From Hydrogenophaga sp. (GTDB lineage Bacteria > Pseudomonadota > Gammaproteobacteria > Burkholderiales > Burkholderiaceae_C): 6,311 bases of DNA. Shown one piece after another: positions 1 to 6,311 of this stretch. Made by a program: the position numbers and the translations under genes. Below the pieces are notes generated by a model, which worked only from the letters and a program-made list of their open reading frames with translations, did no database searches and was not told where the DNA came from. How positions within the stretch are numbered: position 1 is the first letter of the stretch; each line of letters opens with the position of its first letter. The stretch spans positions 1-6,311 of the forward strand of contig JAABRN010000030.1 in the NCBI GenBank assembly GCA_011390855.1. The letters are read 5' to 3'.

Positions 1-11
1 TCCCCGCGCGG

Positions 12-17
12 CACAAT
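12..17 (+). promoter_or_regulatory. Candidate -10 element for a (near-)leaderless transcript
   Basis: The hexamer CACAAT matches TATAAT at four of six positions, including the important second A and final T. It ends 7 bases before the ATG at 25. Normal spacing from -10 to transcription start would put the RNA 5' end at or next to the start codon. There is no room for a Shine-Dalgarno sequence and none is visible. The matching -35 box would lie outside the window, so it cannot be checked here. Confidence 0.35.
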
Positions 18-24
18 ACGCCCA

Positions 25-627
25 ATGGACGACGTGAAGCAGGAAATTGCCGCTGCCGCCGCCGCGCTGGTGGTGGACGAAGGGCTGGATTACGGCGCCG
101 CCAAGCAGCGCGCGCTGCGTGGTCTGGGCCTGCCTGCCCGCACCCCGCTGCCCGACAACCTGCTGGTGGAAGCGGCCGTGCGCGAGCACATTGCCATTTT
201 TCATGCCGACACCCAGCCCGGCGAACTGCGGGTCCTGCGTGAGCTGGCGCTTCAGTGGATGGAGCGCTTTGCCGATTACCAGCCGCTCATTGGGGGAGCG
301 GTATGGCATGGCACCGCCACTGCCCTGAACGATGTGTACCTGCAGCTGTTTGCCGATGACCCCAAGGACATCGAGATCGCACTCATCAACCAGAACCTGG
401 ATTACGACGCCACCACCGTGACCGGCTTGCACGGGCAGGCGGTGGAGGCGCTCACGCTGGTGACGCACAGCGAGCCGCTGCAAAGCCGTGTGCTGGTGCA
501 CCTGCTGGTGAACGACACGCTGGCCCAGCGTGGCGCCTTGCTGCCCGACGAGGCTGGCCGTAAGCCCCGTGGCGATGCCCGGGCTCTGCGAAACCTTCTG
601 CTTGAGAACGAATCTTCTACTCTATGA
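25..627 (+). CDS. Conserved hypothetical protein with nucleotidyltransferase-like core
   Basis: This 200-residue soluble protein has no signal peptide or membrane segment. The N-terminal half (about 1-85) is mostly helical and Ala/Leu-rich. The middle (about 88-120) holds GG at 90-91, HG at 95-96, Asp103, Asp111-Asp112 and Glu118 in alternating hydrophobic context. That resembles the glycine turn and acidic residues of the nucleotidyltransferase fold, but the usual GS...DxD pattern is not exact, so catalysis is doubtful. From memory, similar Burkholderiales proteins are found beside thioredoxin genes and are variously labelled hypothetical, nucleotidyltransferase or UDP-N-acetylmuramate-alanine ligase. 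The ligase label cannot be right for this protein: it is far too short and shows no ATP-binding ligase motifs. The stop overlaps the next start (ATGA at 624-627), implying translational coupling. I am confident it is a gene but not of its function. Confidence 0.85.
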   Translation: MDDVKQEIAAAAAALVVDEGLDYGAAKQRALRGLGLPARTPLPDNLLVEAAVREHIAIFHADTQPGELRVLRELALQWMERFADYQPLIGGAVWHGTATALNDVYLQLFADDPKDIEIALINQNLDYDATTVTGLHGQAVEALTLVTHSEPLQSRVLVHLLVNDTLAQRGALLPDEAGRKPRGDARALRNLLLENESSTL

Positions 628-1136
628 ACAAACGCAATCTGTTGACTGCCGGCGTGGCTGGTGCGGCATTGCTGGCCGGTGGTGGCCTGGCGTGGTGGCG
701 CTTCCAGCCCCATGCCGTGGTGCAAGGCGCCGAAGACTTTTTCTGGCAACAGGCCTGGGAGAGCCCACAAGGTCAGCTGCTGTCCATGAGCGACTTCCGC
801 GGCAAGCCGCTCCTGCTCAACTTCTGGGCGACGTGGTGTCCGCCGTGCGTGGAAGAAATGCCTTTGCTCAACAGTTTCTACAACGAGCAAAAGTCCAAGG
901 GATGGCAGGTGTTGGGCCTGGCCATTGACCAACCTTCTGCGGTGGAGCGTTTCCTGCAGAAACTGCCGGTGGATTTCCCCATTGCGCTCGCCGGTCTGAG
1001 CGGTACCGACCTGAGCCGGCAGTTGGGCAACACCAACGGAGCCTTGCCCTTCACCGTGGTATTCAACGAAAGCGGTACGGTAGCGCACCGCAAGATCGGG
1101 CAGGTGTACCCTGAGGATCTCGCAGGCTGGTTGTGA
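624..1136 (+). CDS. TlpA/ResA-like membrane-anchored thiol:disulfide oxidoreductase
   Basis: This 170-residue thioredoxin-fold protein probably reduces or exchanges disulfides in the periplasm. Residues 1-5 are positively charged (MNKRN), followed by a hydrophobic stretch at about 6-25. That suits an uncleaved signal anchor: there is no lipobox cysteine and no twin arginine. The thioredoxin domain spans about 38-170. Its active site is WCPPC, with Cys72 and Cys75, preceded by the family's typical NFWATW strand and followed by EEMP. The conserved cis-proline is Pro142 in LPFT. The length is normal for a minimal TlpA-family protein. In the family such proteins serve cytochrome c maturation or general periplasmic redox, but no ccm or ccs gene is visible here, so the substrate is unknown. 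The start overlaps the preceding stop (ATGA) and has only a weak, distant GAGAA upstream, so coupling to the upstream gene is likely. Confidence 0.92.
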   Translation: MNKRNLLTAGVAGAALLAGGGLAWWRFQPHAVVQGAEDFFWQQAWESPQGQLLSMSDFRGKPLLLNFWATWCPPCVEEMPLLNSFYNEQKSKGWQVLGLAIDQPSAVERFLQKLPVDFPIALAGLSGTDLSRQLGNTNGALPFTVVFNESGTVAHRKIGQVYPEDLAGWL

Positions 1137-1183
1137 GCCCGCAGTTCGGAGGCAGAGGCTGGCTTTTCGGCTTCAGCGGGCCT
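1135..1183. repeat. Convergent gene junction with GCCCGC/GCGGGC inverted repeat
   Basis: The thioredoxin gene (+) ends at 1136 and the GGDEF-EAL gene (-) ends at 1173, leaving 36 bp. GCCCGC at 1137-1142 is the exact reverse complement of GCGGGC at 1176-1181, with a 33-base loop. The arms extend imperfectly by GAG on the left and CTC on the right. It could act as a bidirectional transcription stop. However, no T-run follows on either strand and the loop is long, so it is not a recognisable intrinsic terminator and may be chance in GC-rich DNA. Confidence 0.2.
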
Positions 1184-3587
1184 CGCCGCATTCTTTCCAG
1201 AGGGCTACAAATGCCTGTGGCTCTATGGCGCGGGAGAACAGAAACCCCTGGTACTGGTCGCAACCCAGTTTCTTCAGTAGCTGCTGCTGCTCGCTGAATT
1301 CCACCCCTTCGGCCACGACCTGCAAGGACAGGGCATGCCCCATCTGGATGATGGCCGCCACAATGGCCGCATCGTCCTCGCGCTCGTGCGCAGAAATGAT
1401 GAAGGACCGGTCTATCTTCAGCGTGTTCAGCGGAAAGCGCCGCAGATAAGCCAGGCTGGAATAGCCAGTGCCAAAGTCGTCCAGCGATATGAGTATGCCC
1501 AGTGAGGCCAGACGCTGCAGGCGCTCCAGAGTTTCCTCTGCATCATGCAGCAGAATGGTTTCGGTCAGTTCCAGTTCCAGCAGTTGCGGGGGCAACCGGT
1601 GCTGCCGCAGGCAGTCGGCCACCTCGTCCACAAATCCGGCTTGCTGGAACTGCAGTCCCGATACGTTGACCGACACCACGCAGCTCTGGCCTGCGGCATG
1701 CCACTCGGCGGCCTGCTGCACGGCAGCCTGCAGCACCCAGTGACCCAGTGTCACGATGAATCCGGTTTCCTCTGCCACCCCCACAAAGGTGCTGGGAGGA
1801 ACCATGCCTAGCTTGGGGTCGTTCCAGCGCAGCAGCGCCTCGCAGGAATGAATCCGGTCGTTCTGCAGGCTCACGCGGGGCTGGTAATGCAGCATGAAGC
1901 GGCCCTCACGCAGCCCCTCGCGCATGGCGTGGTCCATCTTGATGCGCGAGAGCAGGTCCACGTTCATCTGGGGCTGGTAGAAGCGGAAGGCCGCCTTGCC
2001 ACGCTCTTTCACCCGGTACATGGCGGTGTCCGCGTGCTGGATCAGCTCATCCAGGGTGCGGCCATCGGTCGGGTAGAGCGCAATGCCCATGCTGCAGGAC
2101 AGGCTGAAGGCCATGTCGTCCAGTTCCACGGGGTCGGCAATCATGTCCATGATGCGCTGCGCGGTCATCTCTGCAGCGCGTACATCGGCCTCATGCAGGT
2201 GGATGACGAACTCGTCGCCACCCAGGCGGCACAGGGTGTCGGTCTGGCGCAGGCAGCCCTTCAGGCGCTGCGCCACTTCCACCAGCACGCGGTCACCAAA
2301 CAGGTGGCCCAGTGAATCGTTGATGTGCTTGAAGCGGTCCAGGTCGAGGAACAGAATCGCGAAGCCTTTGGCCGTACGCTCCGACACCTGCAGCGCATAG
2401 CCCACCCGTTCGGTGAGCATGAGACGGTTGGGCAGCCCGGTGAGCGGGTCCGTGTAGGCCAGCTGCTCGATGCGTTGTTGCGCCTGCAGCTTCTCGGTCA
2501 GGTCTTTGGCAAACAAGACCGTGTGGGTGGGTTTGCCCTCGGCATCGCGAAGCATGACCCAGCACAGCAGCAGGGCCACGGCAGAGCCATCGGCGAGGCG
2601 GTGGAACACCTCACCCTCCCAATGGCTGTGGAGATTGAGGCGGCGGTCTACGTCGGTGAGCAGATCGGGCAAGGCGCGTGAGAAAAACAGGTCGCGCGCC
2701 GATGTGCCTGTCAAATCGGTCTCGGTGCTCTGGGTCAGGCGTGCCGCCGCCGGGTTGCAGGTAAGGATGGCATGCTGCGCATCGGTCACGAAAATGGCGT
2801 CCAGGCTGGACTCGAACACCTTGGCCGCGAGTTTGAGCTGCGTTTCTGTGGCCAGCCGCTCGGTGATGTCGCGGTAAGAGTACACCCGCCCGATGGGCCG
2901 GGTGCGCGACAGCTGGGGCAGCGTGACTCGCTCGAAAATTCTGCCCGAGCGCAGCACCAGTACGTCGCTGGCCTCCATCATCGGCATGCGCTGGAGCATG
3001 CTCAGTTGCTGCTGGTACTGGTCGGCGTCCACCACGCAGCTGGCCATGTGCGCATGCACGGCGTCGTCGTTGCGCTCGGTCATCAGGCTATCGGGTAGGC
3101 CCCACATGCGCGCAAACAGGCGGTTGCACGCGCGAATGCCGCCATCCAGATCACACACCATGATGCCGTCGGTGGTGGATTCCAGTGTGGCACGCAGTTC
3201 AGCCAGCAGAGTTTCCAGCTGGCGTTGCGTGCGTTGTTGCAGGGTCTTGTCCTGCATGCCCACCAGGTAGACCACACTTCCGTCTTCCAGGCTGACCTGG
3301 CTCACGCGGCGCTCTACCAGAACTGTGCTGCCGTCTGCCCGCCGCAGCAGCGTGTCGGAGTGGATGGCATCGGTCTTGCCGGCGGCCACCTCTTCCCAGA
3401 AGTACAGATCTTCGGGCGAAGCGGTGAGGTCAACCACGGGCAGGCCAGCCATGTCTTCACAGGTCAGTTGCTGCAGCTGAGCCGCCGCATGGTTCACCGC
3501 CAGAATGCGCAGGCCCAGCGGGTCCACCACCCACACGGCTTCCAGCAGGCCTTCAATCAGCGGGCTCCAGTGGGGGGCCTTGACCAT
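1173..3587 (-). CDS. PAS-PAS-PAS-GGDEF-EAL diguanylate cyclase/phosphodiesterase
   Basis: This 804-residue cytoplasmic sensor protein has no membrane segments. Three PAS domains lie at about 8-115, 130-245 and 255-365, joined by helical linkers such as 117-137. The GGDEF domain (about 373-535) has the active site GGDEF at 456-460, metal-binding Asp415, and substrate-site Asn423 and Asp432. An RxxD inhibitory site, Arg447 to Asp450, sits five residues before GGDEF. The EAL domain (about 548-797) has EAL at 583-585, Asn641, the LELTE segment ending at Glu676, DDFGTGYSS from 703, Lys724, Glu760 and Gln780. All expected catalytic residues appear present, so both c-di-GMP synthesis and hydrolysis to pGpG are plausible. 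The net activity is unknown. The gene starts 6 bases after the HD-GYP stop with no clear Shine-Dalgarno sequence, suggesting one operon with coupled translation. The PAS ligands cannot be told from sequence. Confidence 0.95.
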   Translation of the reverse strand: MVKAPHWSPLIEGLLEAVWVVDPLGLRILAVNHAAAQLQQLTCEDMAGLPVVDLTASPEDLYFWEEVAAGKTDAIHSDTLLRRADGSTVLVERRVSQVSLEDGSVVYLVGMQDKTLQQRTQRQLETLLAELRATLESTTDGIMVCDLDGGIRACNRLFARMWGLPDSLMTERNDDAVHAHMASCVVDADQYQQQLSMLQRMPMMEASDVLVLRSGRIFERVTLPQLSRTRPIGRVYSYRDITERLATETQLKLAAKVFESSLDAIFVTDAQHAILTCNPAAARLTQSTETDLTGTSARDLFFSRALPDLLTDVDRRLNLHSHWEGEVFHRLADGSAVALLLCWVMLRDAEGKPTHTVLFAKDLTEKLQAQQRIEQLAYTDPLTGLPNRLMLTERVGYALQVSERTAKGFAILFLDLDRFKHINDSLGHLFGDRVLVEVAQRLKGCLRQTDTLCRLGGDEFVIHLHEADVRAAEMTAQRIMDMIADPVELDDMAFSLSCSMGIALYPTDGRTLDELIQHADTAMYRVKERGKAAFRFYQPQMNVDLLSRIKMDHAMREGLREGRFMLHYQPRVSLQNDRIHSCEALLRWNDPKLGMVPPSTFVGVAEETGFIVTLGHWVLQAAVQQAAEWHAAGQSCVVSVNVSGLQFQQAGFVDEVADCLRQHRLPPQLLELELTETILLHDAEETLERLQRLASLGILISLDDFGTGYSSLAYLRRFPLNTLKIDRSFIISAHEREDDAAIVAAIIQMGHALSLQVVAEGVEFSEQQQLLKKLGCDQYQGFLFSRAIEPQAFVALWKECGEAR

Positions 3588-3593
3588 GCCGGT

Positions 3594-4997
3594 TCAATCG
3601 ATCGAGTCGGGCTCTGCCGCCCGCTCGAAAAAGTAACAGATGCGGGCACGTGGAGACAGGTAGTCCAACGTGGAGCGGGGCAGCTGCAGAGGGCGCATGC
3701 TGCGCTTGATGCCCAGATCGGGCGATGTTTCCAGATCCAGCACCAGCGCGTCGTCGCGTGGCACACTGGGCTCGTGCACGATGACGCGCGGTTTGAGTGG
3801 GCGGGAAGAATTCACCGACACCACCAGCGCGTACCGGCCGTCGACCAACTGCACCACAGAGCCTGGCGGGTAGACACCCATCATCCGGATGAAGGCACTC
3901 AGTGTGGCGCCATCGAAGCGCGCTTTCATCTGCGCGAACATCAGGGACAGCGCTTCGTGCGGCGTGAGCGCTGCCGACGGGTTGCCGGGGTTGCACAAGC
4001 CGTCGTAGCGGTTGACCAGCGCCAGAATGCTCGATGGTGTGGCAATCTTTTCCTGCTTGAGGCCCAGTGGAAAACCCGAACCATCCGCCAGTTCGTGGTG
4101 CTGCGAGATGAACAGCAACACCGGCGCCGGCAGCTCCATCTTGCGGCCAATCTGGACGCTGTGGGCGACGTGTTCCTGGTACAGGCGCAATTGGGGCGCC
4201 GAGAAACTGTCCTCCCGGAACCGGACACGCTCGTTGATCTGGGTCTTGCCCAGATCGTGCATGAGGGCTGCGGTACCCAGGTGCGCCAGCGCCACATCGT
4301 CCAGCTTCATGGCCCGGCCCAGCAGCAAGCTCAAGACCGTGACGTTGACCGAGTGCATGGAGGTCCGGTCGCCCAGTCCTTCCGACAACAGCCGGATGAC
4401 AGACTCCCCGTTGGCCGCCATCTGGTCCACCAGGCCACTGACCACCAGCATGCCCCGGTCCCGCGCGGACTGGGGTTTCTGGTCCAGCTCCTCCACCATG
4501 GATTTGTAGGTGCGGGTGGCTTCTGCGAATTGCTTCTCGCACAGTGCCAGACTCTGCCGCTGGGCCGCGAGCAGAGAGCGCTTCTGCTGCCGCTCGCCGG
4601 CGTCTTCTCCCGAGTTCCCAAAACCGCTGTGCGGCCCGCCGGGGCGCTGCGAGGTCTGCAGAATCTGCCGCCGGGTTTCGTCGCCCACGCCGTCCCGCGG
4701 GGCGCCATCGGGTCGTGTGGAAGGCTCGGCGTAGGGGTGGTCCGGTTCCGTGGGTTGCCCTGCCGCGCCGCTCGCGGCTGCGGCCTCTTCATCGGGGCTC
4801 GTGGGCGGGTCGCTCTTCTCGGGCGAGTAGCGCACGCGCTGCAAACCCAGCGTTCGGATCGTGTCGATCTGCTGCTGCGAGGAAATCTTGAAGCTGCTGA
4901 GGGGGAACGGATGGTCCATCCACCCCAGGTCCAGGTGCACGAACAGTCCGACCCGAAGATCGGCAAGATCGACCGTGGGATCGGGTGAGGGCGGCAT
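3594..4997 (-). CDS. DUF3391 / HD-GYP domain c-di-GMP phosphodiesterase (GFP variant)
   Basis: This 467-residue cytoplasmic protein probably hydrolyses c-di-GMP. Residues 10-62 match the DUF3391 N-terminal domain found on HD-GYP enzymes (DLRVGLFV, then GWMDHPF). A Pro/Gly/Ser/charged linker (about 61-138) is likely disordered, and a helix follows at about 139-175. The HD-GYP domain (about 195-385) keeps His215, His247-Asp248 with GK at 250-251, His276, HHE at 300-302 and DG at 305-306. The signature then ends GSGFP, with Phe309 in place of the usual Tyr. The C-terminal part carries the YPPGS...V.L segment (376-384) common in the family. Arg211 occupies the place, four residues before His215, where trinuclear-metal members have Glu, so a binuclear site is more likely (inference). 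ATG 4997 is the only start after an upstream in-frame stop. It is the first gene of the operon with the GGDEF-EAL gene. Confidence 0.93.
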   Translation of the reverse strand: MPPSPDPTVDLADLRVGLFVHLDLGWMDHPFPLSSFKISSQQQIDTIRTLGLQRVRYSPEKSDPPTSPDEEAAAASGAAGQPTEPDHPYAEPSTRPDGAPRDGVGDETRRQILQTSQRPGGPHSGFGNSGEDAGERQQKRSLLAAQRQSLALCEKQFAEATRTYKSMVEELDQKPQSARDRGMLVVSGLVDQMAANGESVIRLLSEGLGDRTSMHSVNVTVLSLLLGRAMKLDDVALAHLGTAALMHDLGKTQINERVRFREDSFSAPQLRLYQEHVAHSVQIGRKMELPAPVLLFISQHHELADGSGFPLGLKQEKIATPSSILALVNRYDGLCNPGNPSAALTPHEALSLMFAQMKARFDGATLSAFIRMMGVYPPGSVVQLVDGRYALVVSVNSSRPLKPRVIVHEPSVPRDDALVLDLETSPDLGIKRSMRPLQLPRSTLDYLSPRARICYFFERAAEPDSID

Positions 4998-5031
4998 GTT
5001 CGTGATGGTTCGTCCCTGGGAATTTCGTTAC

Positions 5032-5061
5032 ATTATGGCAAAGTTGCGTTAATTCTTTCAC
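5032..5061 (-). promoter_or_regulatory. Candidate sigma70-type promoter for the HD-GYP/GGDEF-EAL operon
   Basis: Read on the minus strand, GTGAAA (5056-5061) matches TTGACA at four of six bases. After an 18-bp spacer comes CATAAT (5032-5037), which matches TATAAT at five of six. Transcription would begin near 5025, giving a leader of about 28 bases before ATG 4997. The leader holds AGGGA, but this ends about 16 bases from the ATG, far for a ribosome binding site. This is the best-looking promoter in the gap and is judged by eye only. Confidence 0.35.
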
Positions 5062-5072
5062 CCTCATATCAA
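5044..5072 (+). promoter_or_regulatory. Weak candidate promoter for the degenerate HD-GYP gene
   Basis: TTGCGT (5044-5049) and TATCAA (5067-5072) are separated by 17 bp and match the sigma70 boxes at three and four of six positions. The start would be near 5079, leaving a leader of about 88 bases before ATG 5167. It lies in the AT-richer part of the divergent gap and overlaps the opposite-strand candidate. The match is poor and an activator or another sigma factor may be involved. Confidence 0.22.
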
Positions 5073-5166
5073 TTTGCTCCAGCCTCTGGAAGTGATACCT
5101 TAAGTTTGCGCCGCCCGCCCACGCACCCCGAAGACCTGCAAACCAGCGTCTGTCCCAGCCGCCCCG

Positions 5167-6311
5167 ATGTACAAGCCGCTTCCCATTGAATCCATAGCGC
5201 TGAACAGCCCGGTTCCCGTGCACGTGTGGGACCCCAAAGGGGTGTTGCTTTTACGCAAAGGCGATGTGATCCATTCCGAGCAGCACCGCGGCATGCTCAT
5301 GCAGCACTCCCCCATGGTGCGGGAAAGCGACTGGCAGACATGGATGTACAGCTACACCGCCGAGCTGGACCGGCGCGTGCGCATGAACGCCCCGCTGAAC
5401 CACATTGCCGAGGTGGCCCCGCTGGGCGAACTGAACGAACCCGAGGCCCGCGAGCGCGACGAAGACCCGGTAGATTTCTGGAACGACAGGCACAGTGTGC
5501 TGTCCCTGTTGCTTCACCAGGCCGAGACCTCCCAGCCGGTGCTGCCCGGCCCCTGGCTGCAGCGCCTGGGCAGTGTGGTGCAACCCTTGGTGCGCTGGAT
5601 GGAGCGCCGCCCGGACGACACCCTGTTGTTGCTGGTGCAAATGCTGTTCGATCGGCAGCTGCCCTACAGCGCCAGCCACGCGCTGGCCACTGCAGCGCTG
5701 GGGCGGCTGCTGGCTGAGCCGGCCGGGCTGAGTGCCTCCGAGATGTCTGCACTGACCCACGCGGCCCTGACCATGAATGCCGGCATGGCGCGCCTGCAAG
5801 ACGAACTGGCACTGCAGACCGCTGCCCCCAGCGAACCGCAGCTCGCCACCATCCGTGCGCACCCGGCGGCCAGCGTGGCGTGGCTGCAAAGCCAAGGGGT
5901 ACACGACCCGTTCTGGCTGGCCTTGGTAGATGGCCACCACCAGACCCCCGAGGGGACTGGCTACCCCGAGGGTGCGTTGCCCCACGCAGACACGCAGCTA
6001 GGCAAGGCCCTGCGCCTCCTGCAGATGGCCGACCAGTTTGTGGCCCGCATCAGTCCGCGGCGCAGCCGGCCGGGCTTTGCGTCGGCGGATCTGGCGCGGG
6101 CACTCTATCTAGGCCCTGACGGGCAACCCGATCCGCTGGGTGCCTTGTTCGTGAAAGTGGTAGGCATGTACCCGCCAGGCAGCTATGTGCAGTTGGCCAG
6201 CGGGGAGACGGCGGTGGTGGTGCGGCGTGGCAGGCGGGCCAACGCACCCACGGCCTGTGCCATTGCTGGCAAGCAGGGCATGGCCCTGGGAGAGCCCGCC
6301 CTGCGCGACAC
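5167..6311 (+). CDS. Degenerate HD-GYP domain protein (catalytic residues lost), 3' end outside window
   Basis: The reading frame is open from ATG 5167 to the window edge, giving 381 residues without a stop. An in-frame TAA at 5101, with no ATG, GTG or TTG between, fixes this as the first possible start. No good ribosome binding site is visible. The N-terminus (about 15-45) has the VWDPKGVLLLRKGDVI pattern, a G-LLL-GxxI hairpin seen at the front of HD-GYP-type proteins. Residues about 150-350 align by motif to the neighbouring HD-GYP enzyme. His171, His232 and HH at 257-258 are kept. The HD dyad is Met203-Asn204, GK is Gly206-Met207, HHE is HHQ (Gln259) and the following DG is EG (262-263), while GTGYP (263-267) is intact. 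The YPPGS segment (335-339) is also present. Loss of the metal-binding Asp and His predicts no phosphodiesterase activity. A c-di-GMP-binding or protein-binding regulatory role is inference. Confidence 0.88.
   Translation, partial: MYKPLPIESIALNSPVPVHVWDPKGVLLLRKGDVIHSEQHRGMLMQHSPMVRESDWQTWMYSYTAELDRRVRMNAPLNHIAEVAPLGELNEPEARERDEDPVDFWNDRHSVLSLLLHQAETSQPVLPGPWLQRLGSVVQPLVRWMERRPDDTLLLLVQMLFDRQLPYSASHALATAALGRLLAEPAGLSASEMSALTHAALTMNAGMARLQDELALQTAAPSEPQLATIRAHPAASVAWLQSQGVHDPFWLALVDGHHQTPEGTGYPEGALPHADTQLGKALRLLQMADQFVARISPRRSRPGFASADLARALYLGPDGQPDPLGALFVKVVGMYPPGSYVQLASGETAVVVRRGRRANAPTACAIAGKQGMALGEPALRD

Noticed and set aside
402..1088. A 228-codon minus-strand frame across the first two genes
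   Set aside because: No domain is recognisable, and it lies opposite the WCPPC thioredoxin and its coupled upstream gene. It is a shadow frame.
3553..4542. A 329-codon minus-strand frame overlapping the HD-GYP gene in another phase
   Set aside because: Composition is Gly/Arg/Pro/Ala-rich with no motifs. The HD-GYP frame in the same DNA carries all the conserved residues.
3225..4988. A 587-codon open frame on the + strand, antisense to the HD-GYP gene and the start of the GGDEF-EAL gene
   Set aside because: Its product is Gln/His/Arg/Val-rich without any recognisable domain. It covers two genes with clear families on the other strand. Long antisense frames are expected from GC-rich codon bias.
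4998..5013. Direct repeat GTTCGT spaced 10 bp apart just before the HD-GYP start codon
   Set aside because: Two copies of six bases, one helical turn apart, could be a regulator site, but they are too short to separate from chance.
5036..5047. TGGCAAAGTTGC resembling a sigma54 -24/-12 promoter
   Set aside because: The GG to GC spacing is about three bases shorter than sigma54 promoters require, and that spacing is strict.
5100..5127. TTAAGTTT followed by GC-rich sequence, resembling a FliA (flagellar sigma28) -35 region
   Set aside because: At the expected distance there is nothing close to GCCGATAA, so only half of the site is present.
5773..5787. Possibility that the missing HD in the right-hand gene is caused by a frameshift
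   Set aside because: The frame is uninterrupted on both sides, with conserved residues before (His171) and after (His232, GTGYP). Substitution is the simpler reading.
5251..5985. A 244-codon minus-strand frame (and smaller + strand frames) over the right-hand gene
   Set aside because: The frame from ATG 5167 shows clear HD-GYP-type motifs to the window end; the others are low-complexity shadows.

Overview
The window looks like a chromosomal segment of a GC-rich betaproteobacterium, most likely Burkholderiales and probably Comamonadaceae (Acidovorax/Rhodoferax-like). That rests on high GC, codon bias with many long antisense shadow frames, and the style of the proteins. No search was run, so the taxonomy is inference. 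I see no RNA genes, CRISPR arrays or insertion sequences.

Left block (1-1136, + strand): a two-gene unit. A 200-residue protein of uncertain function, with a faint nucleotidyltransferase-like core, overlaps by ATGA the start of a membrane-anchored TlpA/ResA-like thioredoxin with a WCPPC active site. A -10-like hexamer lies so close to the first ATG that the message may be leaderless.

Middle block (1173-4997, - strand): a two-gene operon read right to left. The first gene encodes a DUF3391/HD-GYP c-di-GMP phosphodiesterase with intact HD residues and a GFP variant of the GYP motif. Six bases after its stop begins an 804-residue PAS-PAS-PAS-GGDEF-EAL protein in which the diguanylate cyclase site, its product-inhibition site and the EAL phosphodiesterase site all look intact. 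This operon converges on the thioredoxin gene across only 36 bp.

Right block (5167 to window end, + strand): divergently transcribed across a 169-bp, comparatively AT-rich gap with interleaved promoter candidates. It is a 5'-complete, 3'-truncated gene for a second HD-GYP-type protein. Its catalytic HD dyad reads MN, its GK reads GM and its HHE reads HHQ, yet it keeps a perfect GTGYP. It is predicted to be a non-catalytic HD-GYP homologue.

Together the middle and right blocks form a compact c-di-GMP locus: a synthase, two unrelated hydrolase types and a probable pseudo-hydrolase. The most interesting point is the complementary pair flanking the divergent promoter, an enzyme with GFP and a pseudo-enzyme with GYP. 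This suggests that catalysis and GGDEF-partner binding may have been split between two proteins.
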